From Rhodobacteraceae bacterium UBA6796 (GTDB lineage: Bacteria > Pseudomonadota > Alphaproteobacteria > Rhodobacterales > Rhodobacteraceae): a DNA stretch of 64,000 nt. The notes beneath the pieces were generated by a model, which was given only the letters and a program-made list of their open reading frames with translations, had not been told where the DNA came from and made no database searches. Position numbers and translations under genes: made by a program. Of this stretch, positions 8,847 through 17,818 are shown piece by piece (the first letter of the stretch is position 1; the number at the start of each line of letters is the position of its first letter). The stretch covers positions 1-64,000 of the forward strand of contig DKFM01000005.1 of NCBI GenBank assembly GCA_002452815.1. Direction: 5' to 3'.

Positions 8847-9698
8847 TCAGTCGCGCAGATTGAGCGTGTGCTGGCGCAGATCGGCCAGCCATTGCCGCGG
8901 GTTCTTCAGCGGTTCACGCAAGTCTTCCGGGCTCAGCGCGTGGCCGATTACCGGCGCCTGCGGCTTGTTCAACGCGGCCTTGATCTCGTGCAACAGCAAG
9001 CCTTGCCGCAGGGTGGCGCTCAGCTTGTTGGCGATCTGATAGAGCCGCGTGTTATGCCCGGGGAAATAGATCGGCAGCACCGACGCGCCAGAGCGCGCCA
9101 CCATCTTGGCCGAGAACGGGTTCCATTCGCCCTCGATCGCGGGGCCGAAGAAGGTTTCGGAATGCGCCACGGCCCCCGCCGGGAACAGCACGATCACCCC
9201 GCCCGCCTTCAACGTTGCCATGCATTCCGCGCGCATTTTCAGGCTTTCGGCCTGCGCGTTTTCCTCATGCGGAAAAGGAACCGGCAGCATGAATTCGGCG
9301 ATTTCGGGAATGCCGGTCAGCAACGAGCGCGTCAGGATCTTGTAGTCGGTGCGCACCTGCCCGATCAGATGGGCCAGCACCATGCCGTCGACCAGCCCGT
9401 GCGGGTGATTGGCCATGACGACCAGCGGGCCGGTGGGCGGGATGCGGGCGATCTGCTCTGCCGGGGTCTTGACGTCGATCCCCATGATCTCGAGCGCCTG
9501 CGGCCAGAACGCCTGCCCTACAGGGGCACCGCGACGTTCAAACTTGCGGATCAGGCTCAGCAGCTTGAGCTTCGCTGTTGCCCATTCGATGGTGCGGATC
9601 GTCGCCACCTTCCAGGGGTTGGTAAAGGTGCCCGCATATGACAGGCGTCGCTTGTCGTAAGGCTTGGCAACCGTGCCCGCCGTTATCTGTTCGTCCAC
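8847..9698 (-). CDS. Lysophospholipid acyltransferase-family protein
   Basis: This 283-aa member of the LPLAT superfamily has the N-H-P-x5-D block in MANHPHGLVDGM (about residue 95), the substrate block VLFPAGAVAHSE and the later EGEWNPFSAKM region, as in hemolysin- and ornithine-lipid-type acyltransferases. It probably acylates a lipid precursor at the inner membrane; the acceptor is unknown. The start is inferred to be GTG at 9698, since GAGGG lies 7 nt upstream and no ATG occurs before the conserved core. It begins 25 nt after the HPr stop on the same strand, so it appears to be the last gene of the PTS-regulator operon, an unexpected partner. Confidence 0.75.
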   Translation of the reverse strand: MDEQITAGTVAKPYDKRRLSYAGTFTNPWKVATIRTIEWATAKLKLLSLIRKFERRGAPVGQAFWPQALEIMGIDVKTPAEQIARIPPTGPLVVMANHPHGLVDGMVLAHLIGQVRTDYKILTRSLLTGIPEIAEFMLPVPFPHEENAQAESLKMRAECMATLKAGGVIVLFPAGAVAHSETFFGPAIEGEWNPFSAKMVARSGASVLPIYFPGHNTRLYQIANKLSATLRQGLLLHEIKAALNKPQAPVIGHALSPEDLREPLKNPRQWLADLRQHTLNLRD

Positions 9699-9723
9699 TG
9701 CCGGACCCTCTTGTTGCGCAGGC

Positions 9724-9993
9724 TCAGTTATCCTCGCCGAAGCGATCGGCCACAAGAGCCTCCAGCGCCGCGGCCAGTTCTTCTGCCTGCGGGCCGCTGG
9801 TGCGCACCGCAATCGACGTGCCGCGCGAGGCGGCCAGCATCAGCAGGCCCATGATCGAATCCCCGGAAACGGACATGCCGTCCTTCTCGACTTCGGCGCG
9901 GGCGTCATGCGCCTCGACCACTTCGACGAAACGGGCAGAGGCACGCGCATGCAGCCCCTTCACGTTGACGATCTGCAAAACCTTGGAAACCAT
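9724..9993 (-). CDS. ptsH: HPr-family phosphocarrier
   Basis: This 89-aa phosphocarrier has the phosphorylated histidine in GLHARAS (about residue 15) and the regulatory serine in GDSIMGLLMLAAS (about residue 46), the site used by HPr kinase. The serine environment fits the HprK encoded upstream at 11308. Alphaproteobacterial HPr of this type takes phosphate from EI(Ntr) and passes it to regulatory EIIA proteins rather than to sugars. Its start overlaps the EIIA stop. No EI gene is in the window. Confidence 0.92.
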   Translation of the reverse strand: MVSKVLQIVNVKGLHARASARFVEVVEAHDARAEVEKDGMSVSGDSIMGLLMLAASRGTSIAVRTSGPQAEELAAALEALVADRFGEDN

Positions 9994-10394
9994 TACTTCG
10001 TTTCAGTCCCGTAAGCCGAATAGCTGTTGATGTATTTGCGCCCCGCATCCAGCGCGGCCTCGACCGCGGCATGCACGTTCAGACTGCGCGATTTCGCCAG
10101 TTTGATCAGCAAAGGCAGGTTGGCGCCATAGATGATTTCGCGTTCACAGGATTCGCAGGCCAGCAAACTCAGGTTCGAGGGCGAGCCGCCGAACATGTCG
10201 GTCACCACCACCACCCCGTCGCCACTGTCGACCGCATCGGCGGCGGCGCGGATCTCGGCCTGTTTCAGGCTGCGGTCATGGTCGTCCTCGATGGTAATCG
10301 CGCGGATGCCGGCTTGCGGCCCCACGACATGCTCGACCGCGGCGAGGTATTCGCGCGCCAACCCACCATGTGCCACGATCACGATCCCGATCAC
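9993..10394 (-). CDS. manX: PTS EIIA, mannose family (regulatory)
   Basis: This 133-aa EIIA(Man)-type domain has the phosphorylation histidine at residue 9 (IVIVAHG) and the family signature [14 protein letters not shown] at about residues 62-75. Homologues in alphaproteobacteria exist without EIIB or EIIC and have a regulatory role, and none is present here. The gene overlaps rapZ by 4 nt at its start and HPr by 1 nt at its end, so the three are translationally coupled. Confidence 0.9.
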   Translation of the reverse strand: MIGIVIVAHGGLAREYLAAVEHVVGPQAGIRAITIEDDHDRSLKQAEIRAAADAVDSGDGVVVVTDMFGGSPSNLSLLACESCEREIIYGANLPLLIKLAKSRSLNVHAAVEAALDAGRKYINSYSAYGTETK

Positions 10395-11311
10395 GCGTCG
10401 CTTCCTGTCTTCACCCCCGGCATGGCCTGCGCCCGCCGTTCCAATTCCCTATGCCGTTTAGACACCTGCCACCCAGCCTCTGCAAGCGCTTTGGCCATGG
10501 CTTCCGTTACGGCAACCGACCTGTGCTGACCGCCGGTGCAACCGAAGCCGACCGACAGATGACTCTTGCCTTCCTCGACATGCGCGGGCAGCAAGAACAG
10601 CAGCAATTCCTTGAGTTTTCCGACGAATTCCGCATAGCGCGGATCGGCCGCGACATAGGCCGCCACCGCCGCATCCTGCCCGTTGAGCGGCCGCAGCGCG
10701 GGCTCCCAATGCGGGTTGTTCAGAAACCGGCAGTCAAACATCATATCCAGCCCGCGCGGCACGCCGCGCTTGTAGCTGAAGCTGTGCAGCGACAGCGACA
10801 GCCGCGCGATCGCCCCCATGTCGAACCAGCGCGCCACTTCGGCGCGCAGATCATGCGGCGTCATCGCCGAGGTGTCGATCAGAACGTCGGCCCGCATCTT
10901 GATCGGCGCCAGAATGTCGATCTCCTGCAAGATCCCCTCTTGTGGCGCATCGGCGGGGGCCAGCGGGTGGCGTCGGCGCGTCTCGGAATAGCGCCGCAGC
11001 AGCACGTCGCTTGTGGCATCCAGATACAGCACCTCCAGCTGCAGATCGGGCGCACGCGTCAGCCGGTCGATCGCCTCGATCAGCGCATTGGCCGAAAAGT
11101 CGCGGTTGCGCACATCAATGCCCAACGCCAGCGGCTGCATCAACGGCCCGTCCAGCAACCGCGGGATCAGGCTCAGCGGCAGGTTGTCGATGGTTTCATA
11201 GCCAAGATCTTCGAGCGCGGCGATCGCGGTCGAGCGCCCGGCACCGGACGGCCCCGTGACCAGCACGACGCGGCGGCCCTCCTGACCCTCGGCTTTTCTT
11301 CCCTGACTCAC
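10391..11311 (-). CDS. rapZ: RNase adapter / nucleotide-binding protein RapZ
   Basis: RapZ (306 aa) is a P-loop protein; in enterobacteria it binds GlmZ RNA and presents it to RNase E. Visible are the Walker [10 protein letters not shown] (about residue 21), the DNLPLSLIP segment and the conserved C-terminal domain with [13 protein letters not shown] choose GTG at 11311, because it overlaps the hprK stop as GTGA and has AAGGTGG upstream; an in-frame ATG at 11335 would overlap hprK by 28 nt. In alphaproteobacteria the cluster hprK-rapZ-EIIA-HPr is conserved, and a link to PTS signalling is established by neighbourhood more than by biochemistry. Confidence 0.9.
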   Translation of the reverse strand: MSQGRKAEGQEGRRVVLVTGPSGAGRSTAIAALEDLGYETIDNLPLSLIPRLLDGPLMQPLALGIDVRNRDFSANALIEAIDRLTRAPDLQLEVLYLDATSDVLLRRYSETRRRHPLAPADAPQEGILQEIDILAPIKMRADVLIDTSAMTPHDLRAEVARWFDMGAIARLSLSLHSFSYKRGVPRGLDMMFDCRFLNNPHWEPALRPLNGQDAAVAAYVAADPRYAEFVGKLKELLLFLLPAHVEEGKSHLSVGFGCTGGQHRSVAVTEAMAKALAEAGWQVSKRHRELERRAQAMPGVKTGSDA

Positions 11312-11739
11312 GCGACTCGCCCACCTTTCAGCCATTGCAGGACTGCCGCATCAAGATGACCATGTTGCACGCGCAGCACAAGAGGCACGGACCTGCCTAA
11401 AAGGTCATGTTTACGCTGTGGAGGCAGGCGTTCGGGCTCTTCCCGGCCCAGATCGACCACCAGAACGATCCGCGCCGCAGGTAGCGCCGCAGCGCCCAGC
11501 AGGCCCACGCCGCGCGCCTCGATCATTCCGCTCAGCGCCTCGGGCGCGCGTGCCCAGACCTCCGCGCCCTCGGCCCACAGATCAACCCGATCATCGGCCA
11601 CGAGCTGCGCACCCAGTGCCATCAGGCGCAACGCCAGCAACGACTTCCCCGCGCCCGACGGCCCCAGGATCAAGACCCCGCGCGTCGTATCCAGCGCAAC
11701 TGCAGTGCCGTGGATGTTGGAAACGGGCGGCCCGGACAT
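11308..11739 (-). CDS. hprK: HPr kinase/phosphorylase, short form
   Basis: This 143-aa protein is the C-terminal catalytic domain only, the short form usual in alphaproteobacteria (the Firmicute enzyme is about 310 aa). It has Walker [12 protein letters not shown] (about residues 24-34), the DDRVDL region and the MIEARGVG signature. It phosphorylates and dephosphorylates the regulatory serine of HPr. It lies 15 nt downstream of chvG and couples to rapZ through a GTGA overlap. The start could also be GTG 11742, one codon earlier. Confidence 0.9.
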   Translation of the reverse strand: MSGPPVSNIHGTAVALDTTRGVLILGPSGAGKSLLALRLMALGAQLVADDRVDLWAEGAEVWARAPEALSGMIEARGVGLLGAAALPAARIVLVVDLGREEPERLPPQRKHDLLGRSVPLVLRVQHGHLDAAVLQWLKGGRVA

Positions 11740-11754
11740 CACAGGCCGCCGCGC

Positions 11755-13482
11755 TCAGATCGGCAGACCGACAACGAAGCGCGCACCCAGCGGCTCCGAG
11801 GTGATGTCGGCATCCGTCGGACGAATGTTCTCGGCCCAGATCACCCCGCCGTGCGCTTCGATGATCTGCTTCGAGATCGCCAGCCCCAGCCCGGAATGAT
11901 CCCCGAACTGCCCGGCCGGACGTTCGGAATAGAACCGTTTGAATACCTTGGTCAGCGCCTCCTCGGGGATGCCGGGGCCGGTATCCTCGACCACGACCAG
12001 CACGCGATTGTCGCGCCGCCGGGCCCAGACCCGCACCGCGTCGCCCTCGTCGCAGAAGGAAATCGCATTGGTGATCAGGTTCACAAAGACCTGCGCAAGC
12101 CGCCCTTCCAGCCCGGTGATCATGATCGGCTGCGGCGGCAGATCGGTGATAAACTCGACCCCTTTTTGCGCCGCTTGCGCGCCCAGATGTTCGGCCAGGT
12201 TTCCGACCATCTTCAGCAGATCGAAACTCTCTTCCTCTTCCTTCACCAACTCGCTGTCGAGCCGCGAGGCGTTGGAGATATCGCTCACCAGCCGGTCGAG
12301 GCGGCGCACATCGTGGTCGATCACGTCCAACAGCTTGGTGCGCTGGTCATCTCGCTTGACCATGTGCAGCGAGGCCACGGCCGAGCGCAGGCTGGCCAAC
12401 GGGTTCTTGATTTCATGGGCCACATCGGCGGCGAATTGTTCGTTCGCGTCGATCCGGTCATAAAGCGCCGCCACCATGCCCCGCATCGCCCCCGACAGCC
12501 GCCCGATTTCATCGGGCCGCGCGGTCAGGTCGGGGATACGCACCCGCCCCGGGCTCATCTTGCGGGCATTCTTGTCGCGCCCGATTTCCGCGGCCGCCGC
12601 CAGATCGCTGAGAGGATTGGCAATGGTCGAGGCCAGAACCAGGCTCAGGCCGATCGAGACGATGATCGCGATCACGAACATCTGCAGCACCTGCTCGCGC
12701 TCGACCCGCACCAGGTGGTCGATCTCGCCGGCGGCAGAAGTCATCGCCATCATGCCGACCATCTGATCCTTCTGATAGATCCCGGTCGCCACAGAGAAGG
12801 TCGTCGCCCCCTGTGGGTCGCGACTGGTGGCCATCCGCGTGTGCCCGGGGGTCACCGTCGGCACCAGCGCCTCGGCCGCAGCCCGCGCATCGTAGCCCTG
12901 CGGGTTGCTGTCGGTGCTATGGGTCAGCGTCGCCACCCAGTCCCAGCCCCGGTTCAACAGATCGGTAATCACCGTCGAGCGCTGATCGACGCCGAAACCG
13001 CTGACCTGTTCACGCTCGGCCGTTGCGACCTCTTCCGAAGACATCAGCAGATTGCCGCGCATGTCGAAGACATAGACCCGCGCGCCCTCGGGCAGTTCGA
13101 TCCCGGCGAATGTGTCGGCCAGATCAATCCCGTCACCCGCCGCCAGATTGACCGGGGCATCCTTGGGCAGACGCGCCTCGAAGATATCGGCGATCAGCTC
13201 GGCCTCGCTGACGATCGCGCTTTCACGCTGGAACACCAGACTGTCGCGGAACGGGTTGAGATACAGCACCCCCGCGACCATCACCACCATCGCCAGCAGG
13301 TTGAAGGTGATGATCTTGCGCGCCAGTGGCGAGCGGTTCAGCGCGATCATCCCGCGCCGCGCCCGGCCACGGGCCAGATCCTGGTCGACGACCCCTTCGG
13401 GGGCGACCCAGTCCTCGCCCAGAAGCACGTCCGGCTCCACGCTTTTGGACTGACCCAATCCTATCCGCACCGCGATGCTCAT
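11755..13482 (-). CDS. chvG: Sensor histidine kinase ChvG/ExoS
   Basis: This 575-aa membrane kinase pairs with ChvI; in rhizobia and Agrobacterium the pair responds to acid and envelope stress. After an unusually long cytoplasmic N-terminus comes a membrane segment (about 57-75), a periplasmic sensor region, a second membrane segment (about 265-290), HAMP, the H-box [18 protein letters not shown], the N-box NLITNAISF, the G-box DTGPGIP and [16 protein letters not shown]. It starts inside the chvI stop (ATGA). The periplasmic repressor ExoR is not in the window. Confidence 0.93.
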   Translation of the reverse strand: MSIAVRIGLGQSKSVEPDVLLGEDWVAPEGVVDQDLARGRARRGMIALNRSPLARKIITFNLLAMVVMVAGVLYLNPFRDSLVFQRESAIVSEAELIADIFEARLPKDAPVNLAAGDGIDLADTFAGIELPEGARVYVFDMRGNLLMSSEEVATAEREQVSGFGVDQRSTVITDLLNRGWDWVATLTHSTDSNPQGYDARAAAEALVPTVTPGHTRMATSRDPQGATTFSVATGIYQKDQMVGMMAMTSAAGEIDHLVRVEREQVLQMFVIAIIVSIGLSLVLASTIANPLSDLAAAAEIGRDKNARKMSPGRVRIPDLTARPDEIGRLSGAMRGMVAALYDRIDANEQFAADVAHEIKNPLASLRSAVASLHMVKRDDQRTKLLDVIDHDVRRLDRLVSDISNASRLDSELVKEEEESFDLLKMVGNLAEHLGAQAAQKGVEFITDLPPQPIMITGLEGRLAQVFVNLITNAISFCDEGDAVRVWARRRDNRVLVVVEDTGPGIPEEALTKVFKRFYSERPAGQFGDHSGLGLAISKQIIEAHGGVIWAENIRPTDADITSEPLGARFVVGLPI

Positions 13483-14180
13483 TCTTCGTTATAGCGATAG
13501 CCGATGCCATAGAGCGTCTCGATCGCCGAGAACTCGTCATCCGCAGACCGCATCTTCTTGCGCAACCGTTTGATATGGCTGTCGATCGTGCGATCGTCGA
13601 CATAGACCTGATCGTCATAGGCCACATCCATCAACTGATCGCGCGACTTCACGAAACCGGGCCGCAGCGCCAAGGCCTGCAACAGCAGGAACTCGGTCAC
13701 CGTCAGGGTCACCTCCTGCCCCTTCCAGGTCACCGAATGGCGCAGCGGGTCCATCGTCAGCGGCCCACGCACGATCACCTTGGTCTCTTCGGTGACGGCC
13801 ACCTCGCCAGTGGAAATCGCATCCTGGCGCCGCAGCAGAGCACGGATGCGTTCGACCAGAAGGCGCTGGCTGAACGGCTTCTTCACATAGTCATCTGCGC
13901 CCATCCGCAAGCCCAGAACCTCGTCGATCTCGTCGTCTTTCGAGGTCAGGAAGATCACCGGCATCGTGGTTTTCTGGCGCAGCCGCTGCAACAGATCCAT
14001 GCCATCCATGCGCGGCATCTTGATGTCCAGCACCGCCATGTCCGGCAGCCGCTTGTTGAAGGCGTCCAGCGCCGCCTGCCCGTCATTGTAGGTTTCGACT
14101 TCGAAGCCTTCGGCCTCCAGTGTCATCGAAACAGACGTAAGAATATTGCGATCGTCGTCGACCAGCGCGATCCTGGACAT
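13479..14180 (-). CDS. chvI: Response regulator ChvI, OmpR family
   Basis: This 233-aa regulator has a receiver domain (phospho-acceptor Asp in [13 protein letters not shown] at about residue 52, Lys in DDYVKKPFS at about 104) and a winged-helix DNA-binding domain ending [14 protein letters not shown] 14180 is chosen over GTG 14189 because the GGG ribosome site is correctly spaced only for the ATG. It leads the operon chvI-chvG-hprK-rapZ-manX-ptsH-acyltransferase and diverges from pckA, whose homologue in rhizobia has been linked to ChvI. Confidence 0.94.
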   Translation of the reverse strand: MSRIALVDDDRNILTSVSMTLEAEGFEVETYNDGQAALDAFNKRLPDMAVLDIKMPRMDGMDLLQRLRQKTTMPVIFLTSKDDEIDEVLGLRMGADDYVKKPFSQRLLVERIRALLRRQDAISTGEVAVTEETKVIVRGPLTMDPLRHSVTWKGQEVTLTVTEFLLLQALALRPGFVKSRDQLMDVAYDDQVYVDDRTIDSHIKRLRKKMRSADDEFSAIETLYGIGYRYNEE

Positions 14181-14517
14181 GCCCGTCACCCTTTAACTGC
14201 TCATTTCATTTTTATTTCCGGCATATTCCGCTTTCCGGGCCTCAGAATCAACTCCGATATGCGAATCACTCGCCATTCCCGAATCATCAAAGACTAAAAA
14301 ACCGAAGGTTTGACTAATTTGCCTCACCTTTTCGGCATGGTTGCGCTAAACCGGCGATGGTTGCGCTAACTGCGTCAAACCTTCCTGTTCCATCACCAAA
14401 CCGTCATGTTATAGGGGCCACATCTGGTGGGCAGGGCCCGCCGGATCGGTATTCCCATGGCCCGGGGTGCCGGTAGGAACCCAACGAACCGCCGCGCGAC
14501 GGCATCGGGAGCAACAG
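14181..14517. other. chvI-pckA divergent regulatory region
   Basis: This 337-bp gap is clearly A/T-richer than its surroundings at 14190-14410 and holds no open gene. It contains a small hairpin AAACC-GAA-GGTTT (about 14297-14309), a TTGACT at about 14311, the 13-bp direct repeat listed separately, and a possible pckA -10 (TATAGG, about 14410). The part after 14420 is GC-rich leader of pckA with a GGGAGC ribosome site. Confidence 0.6.
14337..14369 (+). promoter_or_regulatory. 13-bp direct repeat, 20-bp period, upstream of pckA
   Basis: ATGGTTGCGCTAA occurs twice, at 14337-14349 and 14357-14369, exactly 20 bp (two helical turns) apart. Such phasing suits a dimeric or tandem regulator such as an OmpR-family protein binding one face of the helix. 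Candidates are ChvI itself or a pckA-specific regulator. Confidence 0.5.
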
Positions 14518-16116
14518 ATGATCATCGGACGTGTGAACCCGGCGAAACGCCTGGAAGATCAAGGCATCACTGGTCTGGGCAATGTCTATTACAACCTGCT
14601 GGAGCCGGCGCTGATCGAAGCGGCGATCAAGCGCGGCGAGGGCACGCTGGGCAAGGGCGGTGCATTCTACTGCTCGACCGGCGCGCATACCGGCCGTTCG
14701 CCGAAAGACAAATTCGTCGTGCGCACCCCCAGCGTCGAAGACACGATCTGGTGGGAAAACAACAAGCCGATGGACCCGGCCAAGTTCGATGTCCTTTATG
14801 CCGACATGCTCGAGCACATGAAGGGCAAGGATTATTTCGTCGAGGATCTGTTCGGCGGCGCCGATCCCGAACATCGCCTGGACGTGCGCCTGGTGGCCGA
14901 ACTCGCCTGGCATGGCCTGTTCCTGCGCACCATGCTACGCCGCCCCGAGCGCGCCGAGCTGGACACCTTCACGCCGGAATGGACGATCATCAACTGCCCC
15001 TCGTTCAAGGCCGACCCCGAGCGTCACGGCTGCCGTTCGGAAACCGTCATCGCGCTGAACTTCGACAAGAAGATCATCCTGATCGGCAACACCGCCTATG
15101 CCGGTGAAAACAAGAAGGGCGTGTTCACGCTGCTGAACTACATCCTGCCCGGCAAGGGCATCATGGCGATGCACTGCTCGGCCAACCACGCCATCGGCAA
15201 CCCCGATGACGCGGCGGTGTTCTTCGGGCTTTCGGGCACCGGCAAGACCACGCTCTCGGCCGATCCGTCGCGCACCCTGATCGGCGATGACGAACACGGC
15301 TGGTCGGACAAGGGCATCTTCAACTTCGAAGGTGGCTGCTACGCGAAAACCATCAACCTGTCGAAAGAGGCCGAGCCGGAAATCTACGCCACCTGCTCGA
15401 TGTTCGGCACCGTGGTCGAAAACATGGTCTTCGACGAGGAAACCCTCGAACTCGATTTCTTCGACAACTCGCTGACCGACAACATGCGTTGCGCCTACCC
15501 GCTGCATTACATCTCGAATGCCTCGGAAAACTCGCTGGGTGGCGCGCCGAAGAACGTCATCATGCTGACCTGCGACGCCTATGGCGTGCTGCCGCCGATC
15601 GCGCGGCTGACGCCCGCTCAGGCGATGTATCACTTCCTGTCGGGCTTCACCTCGAAGACCCCGGGCACCGAAGTGGGCGTGACCGAGCCGCTGCCGACCT
15701 TCTCGACCTGCTTCGGCGCGCCCTTCATGCCGCGCCGCCCCGAGGTCTATGGCAAGCTGCTGCAGGAAAAAATCGCGGCAGAGGGTTCGTCGTGCTGGCT
15801 GGTGAACACCGGCTGGACCGGCGGCGCCTTCGGCACCGGCAAGCGGATGCCGATCAAGGCCACCCGTGCGCTGCTGACCGCCGCGCTGGACGGCTCGCTG
15901 CATGACGTGGAATTCCGCAAGGACGAAAACTTCGGCTTCGAAGTTCCGGTCTCGGTGCCGGGCGTCGATTCCGTGCTGCTGAACCCGCGCGACACCTGGG
16001 CCGACAAAGACGCCTTCGACGCGCAGGCCGCCAAACTGGTCAAGATGTTCTCGGACAACTTCGCCCAGTATCTGCCCTTCATCGACGAAGACGTGAAGGC
16101 GGCGGCCATCGGCTGA
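14518..16116 (+). CDS. pckA: Phosphoenolpyruvate carboxykinase (ATP)
   Basis: PckA (532 aa) makes phosphoenolpyruvate from oxaloacetate and ATP, the entry step of gluconeogenesis from organic acids. Motifs visible are [17 protein letters not shown], the Mn/substrate region CSANHAIG, the kinase P-loop [13 protein letters not shown] (about residues 235-247) and [10 protein letters not shown]. The ATG is preceded by GGGAGCAACAG. It diverges from chvI with a repeat-bearing intergenic region and ends at a strong terminator at 16138. Confidence 0.97.
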   Translation: MIIGRVNPAKRLEDQGITGLGNVYYNLLEPALIEAAIKRGEGTLGKGGAFYCSTGAHTGRSPKDKFVVRTPSVEDTIWWENNKPMDPAKFDVLYADMLEHMKGKDYFVEDLFGGADPEHRLDVRLVAELAWHGLFLRTMLRRPERAELDTFTPEWTIINCPSFKADPERHGCRSETVIALNFDKKIILIGNTAYAGENKKGVFTLLNYILPGKGIMAMHCSANHAIGNPDDAAVFFGLSGTGKTTLSADPSRTLIGDDEHGWSDKGIFNFEGGCYAKTINLSKEAEPEIYATCSMFGTVVENMVFDEETLELDFFDNSLTDNMRCAYPLHYISNASENSLGGAPKNVIMLTCDAYGVLPPIARLTPAQAMYHFLSGFTSKTPGTEVGVTEPLPTFSTCFGAPFMPRRPEVYGKLLQEKIAAEGSSCWLVNTGWTGGAFGTGKRMPIKATRALLTAALDGSLHDVEFRKDENFGFEVPVSVPGVDSVLLNPRDTWADKDAFDAQAAKLVKMFSDNFAQYLPFIDEDVKAAAIG

Positions 16117-16137
16117 CCCTGACGGACAGTGAACAGC

Positions 16138-16166
16138 AAGGGGCCGGGTCATTCCCGGCCCCTTTT
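16138..16166 (+). terminator. Terminator of pckA
   Basis: The stem AAGGGGCCGGG / CCCGGCCCCTT (loop TCATT) is followed by TT: a canonical intrinsic terminator 22 nt after the pckA stop. Confidence 0.88.
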
Positions 16167-16211
16167 GCATTGCCCCTTCCCCCATCCCTGCGCTTGTGGC
16201 CATAGTGGGCC

Positions 16212-17816
16212 ATGCATCTGTTCCACCCCCTGCTTGTGCTTGGCATCCTGGCCCTGACGGCGCTTGCCGCGGCCGGGCTGACACTGGCCATCGCGCGGAT
16301 CAGCCATCCGCGCCCGCGCGGCCCGCACCCGCCCAGCACCGCCCTGCCCGCCCCGGAGGGGGGCCGGATTGCTACTGCGCTGGCGGCGCGGCTTGCCGCG
16401 CATCCCGGGCTGAATGCCCTGCAACTGCTGGGCGATCCGATCACCGCCCTTGCCGCGCGGCTGGCCCTGATCGAGACCGCACAAAGCAGTGTCGATCTGC
16501 AATATTACATCTGGCAGAACGACACCGCGGGCGCGCTGATGCTCGACGCGCTGCGCACCGCAGCCAGCCGCGGGCTGCGGGTGCGCCTGCTGCTGGATGA
16601 CAACGGAACAGCCGGCCTGGACGAAACCCTGGCCGTCTTCGCCGCCCATCCCAATGTCGAGGTGCGGCTGTTCAACCCCTTCCCGATCCGCCGGGCCCGG
16701 GTGCTGGGCTATCTGTCGGATTTCGCGCGCCTGAACCGGCGGATGCACAACAAGGCGATGGTGGTCGATGGCAGCGCCGCGATCCTGGGCGGGCGCAATA
16801 TCGCGGACGACTACTTCAACCGCTTTGCCCCCGGCGGGCTCTATATGGATCTGGACGTGGCTGTGGCCGGGCCGGTGGTGCCCGAGGTCGCCGCACAGTT
16901 CGACCTGTATTGGAATTCGGCGTCCTCGATCCCGGCGCCGCTGCTGTTGCCCCCGGTCAGCCCCGACCGGATCGCCGCGCTGACCGCGCAGACCCTTGCC
17001 CGCCTGTCGCAGCCCGATGCGACAAGCTATGTCGCGGCATTGCGCATGGCCAGCACCGCACCACCGCTGCTGGCCCCCGATGCCCCGCTGACCTTCGCGC
17101 CGGCCCGGCTGCTGTTCGATCCGCCTGAAAAGATCACCGGGCTGTTGCAGGGCAAGAAGATGTTGTGGCGCCACCTGGTCGAGGCCCTGGGCCAGCCGCA
17201 ATCCGAATTGCTTCTGATCTCGCCCTATCTGGTGCCGACCCGGGTCGGGGTGCAGGCCTTGGGGCGTTTCGCGGAAAACGGGGTGCGCACGCGCATCCTG
17301 ACCAACAGCTTCGCCGCCAGCGACGTGCCTCTGGTGCATTCGGGCTATGCGCACCGCCGCCGTCCGCTGCTGCGGTGCGGTGTCGAACTGTTCGAATACG
17401 CCCCCGATGCCGACCCCGTGCATGAACCCGAAGGCCCCAGCGCCTTCCTGGCCGAGTTTGTCGGCCGCCGGATCAAGGGCACCTCGCCGTTTTCGCGCAA
17501 CAAGCTGCACGCCAAGGTCTTTGCCGTGGACCGCACCCGCGTTTTCATCGGGTCGTTCAACTTCGATCCGCGCTCGATGCGGCTGAACACCGAGCTGGGC
17601 CTGCTGATCGAGGCCCCCGACATTGCGCAGGGCATTTCCGATGCCTTCGAAACCTATTTCCCAACGCGTGCCTGGCGGGTGACACTCGGTCCCACGCAGC
17701 GCCTGCGCTGGTCACGCCCCGGAAAACCGGATCTGCACCACGAGCCGGGCACCAGCCTGCGCAGCCGTGTGGCCCTGGGCATCGCGCAGCGCCTGCCGAT
17801 CGAATGGATGCTGTAG
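16212..17816 (+). CDS. Phospholipase D-family protein, cardiolipin synthase-like
   Basis: This 534-aa protein has an N-terminal membrane helix (about residues 7-27) and two PLD half-sites: HNKAMVVDG followed by GGRN (about residue 180) and HAKVFAVDRTRVFIGSFNFDPRS (about residues 432-455). The phrase GSFNFDPRS and the spacing resemble ClsC-type cardiolipin synthases, which condense phospholipids in the inner membrane. Hydrolase activity is also possible. It runs head-on into rnr with only two bases between the stop codons, so transcription of the two genes must overlap or end within coding sequence. Confidence 0.82.
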   Translation: MHLFHPLLVLGILALTALAAAGLTLAIARISHPRPRGPHPPSTALPAPEGGRIATALAARLAAHPGLNALQLLGDPITALAARLALIETAQSSVDLQYYIWQNDTAGALMLDALRTAASRGLRVRLLLDDNGTAGLDETLAVFAAHPNVEVRLFNPFPIRRARVLGYLSDFARLNRRMHNKAMVVDGSAAILGGRNIADDYFNRFAPGGLYMDLDVAVAGPVVPEVAAQFDLYWNSASSIPAPLLLPPVSPDRIAALTAQTLARLSQPDATSYVAALRMASTAPPLLAPDAPLTFAPARLLFDPPEKITGLLQGKKMLWRHLVEALGQPQSELLLISPYLVPTRVGVQALGRFAENGVRTRILTNSFAASDVPLVHSGYAHRRRPLLRCGVELFEYAPDADPVHEPEGPSAFLAEFVGRRIKGTSPFSRNKLHAKVFAVDRTRVFIGSFNFDPRSMRLNTELGLLIEAPDIAQGISDAFETYFPTRAWRVTLGPTQRLRWSRPGKPDLHHEPGTSLRSRVALGIAQRLPIEWML

Positions 17817-17818
17817 CC

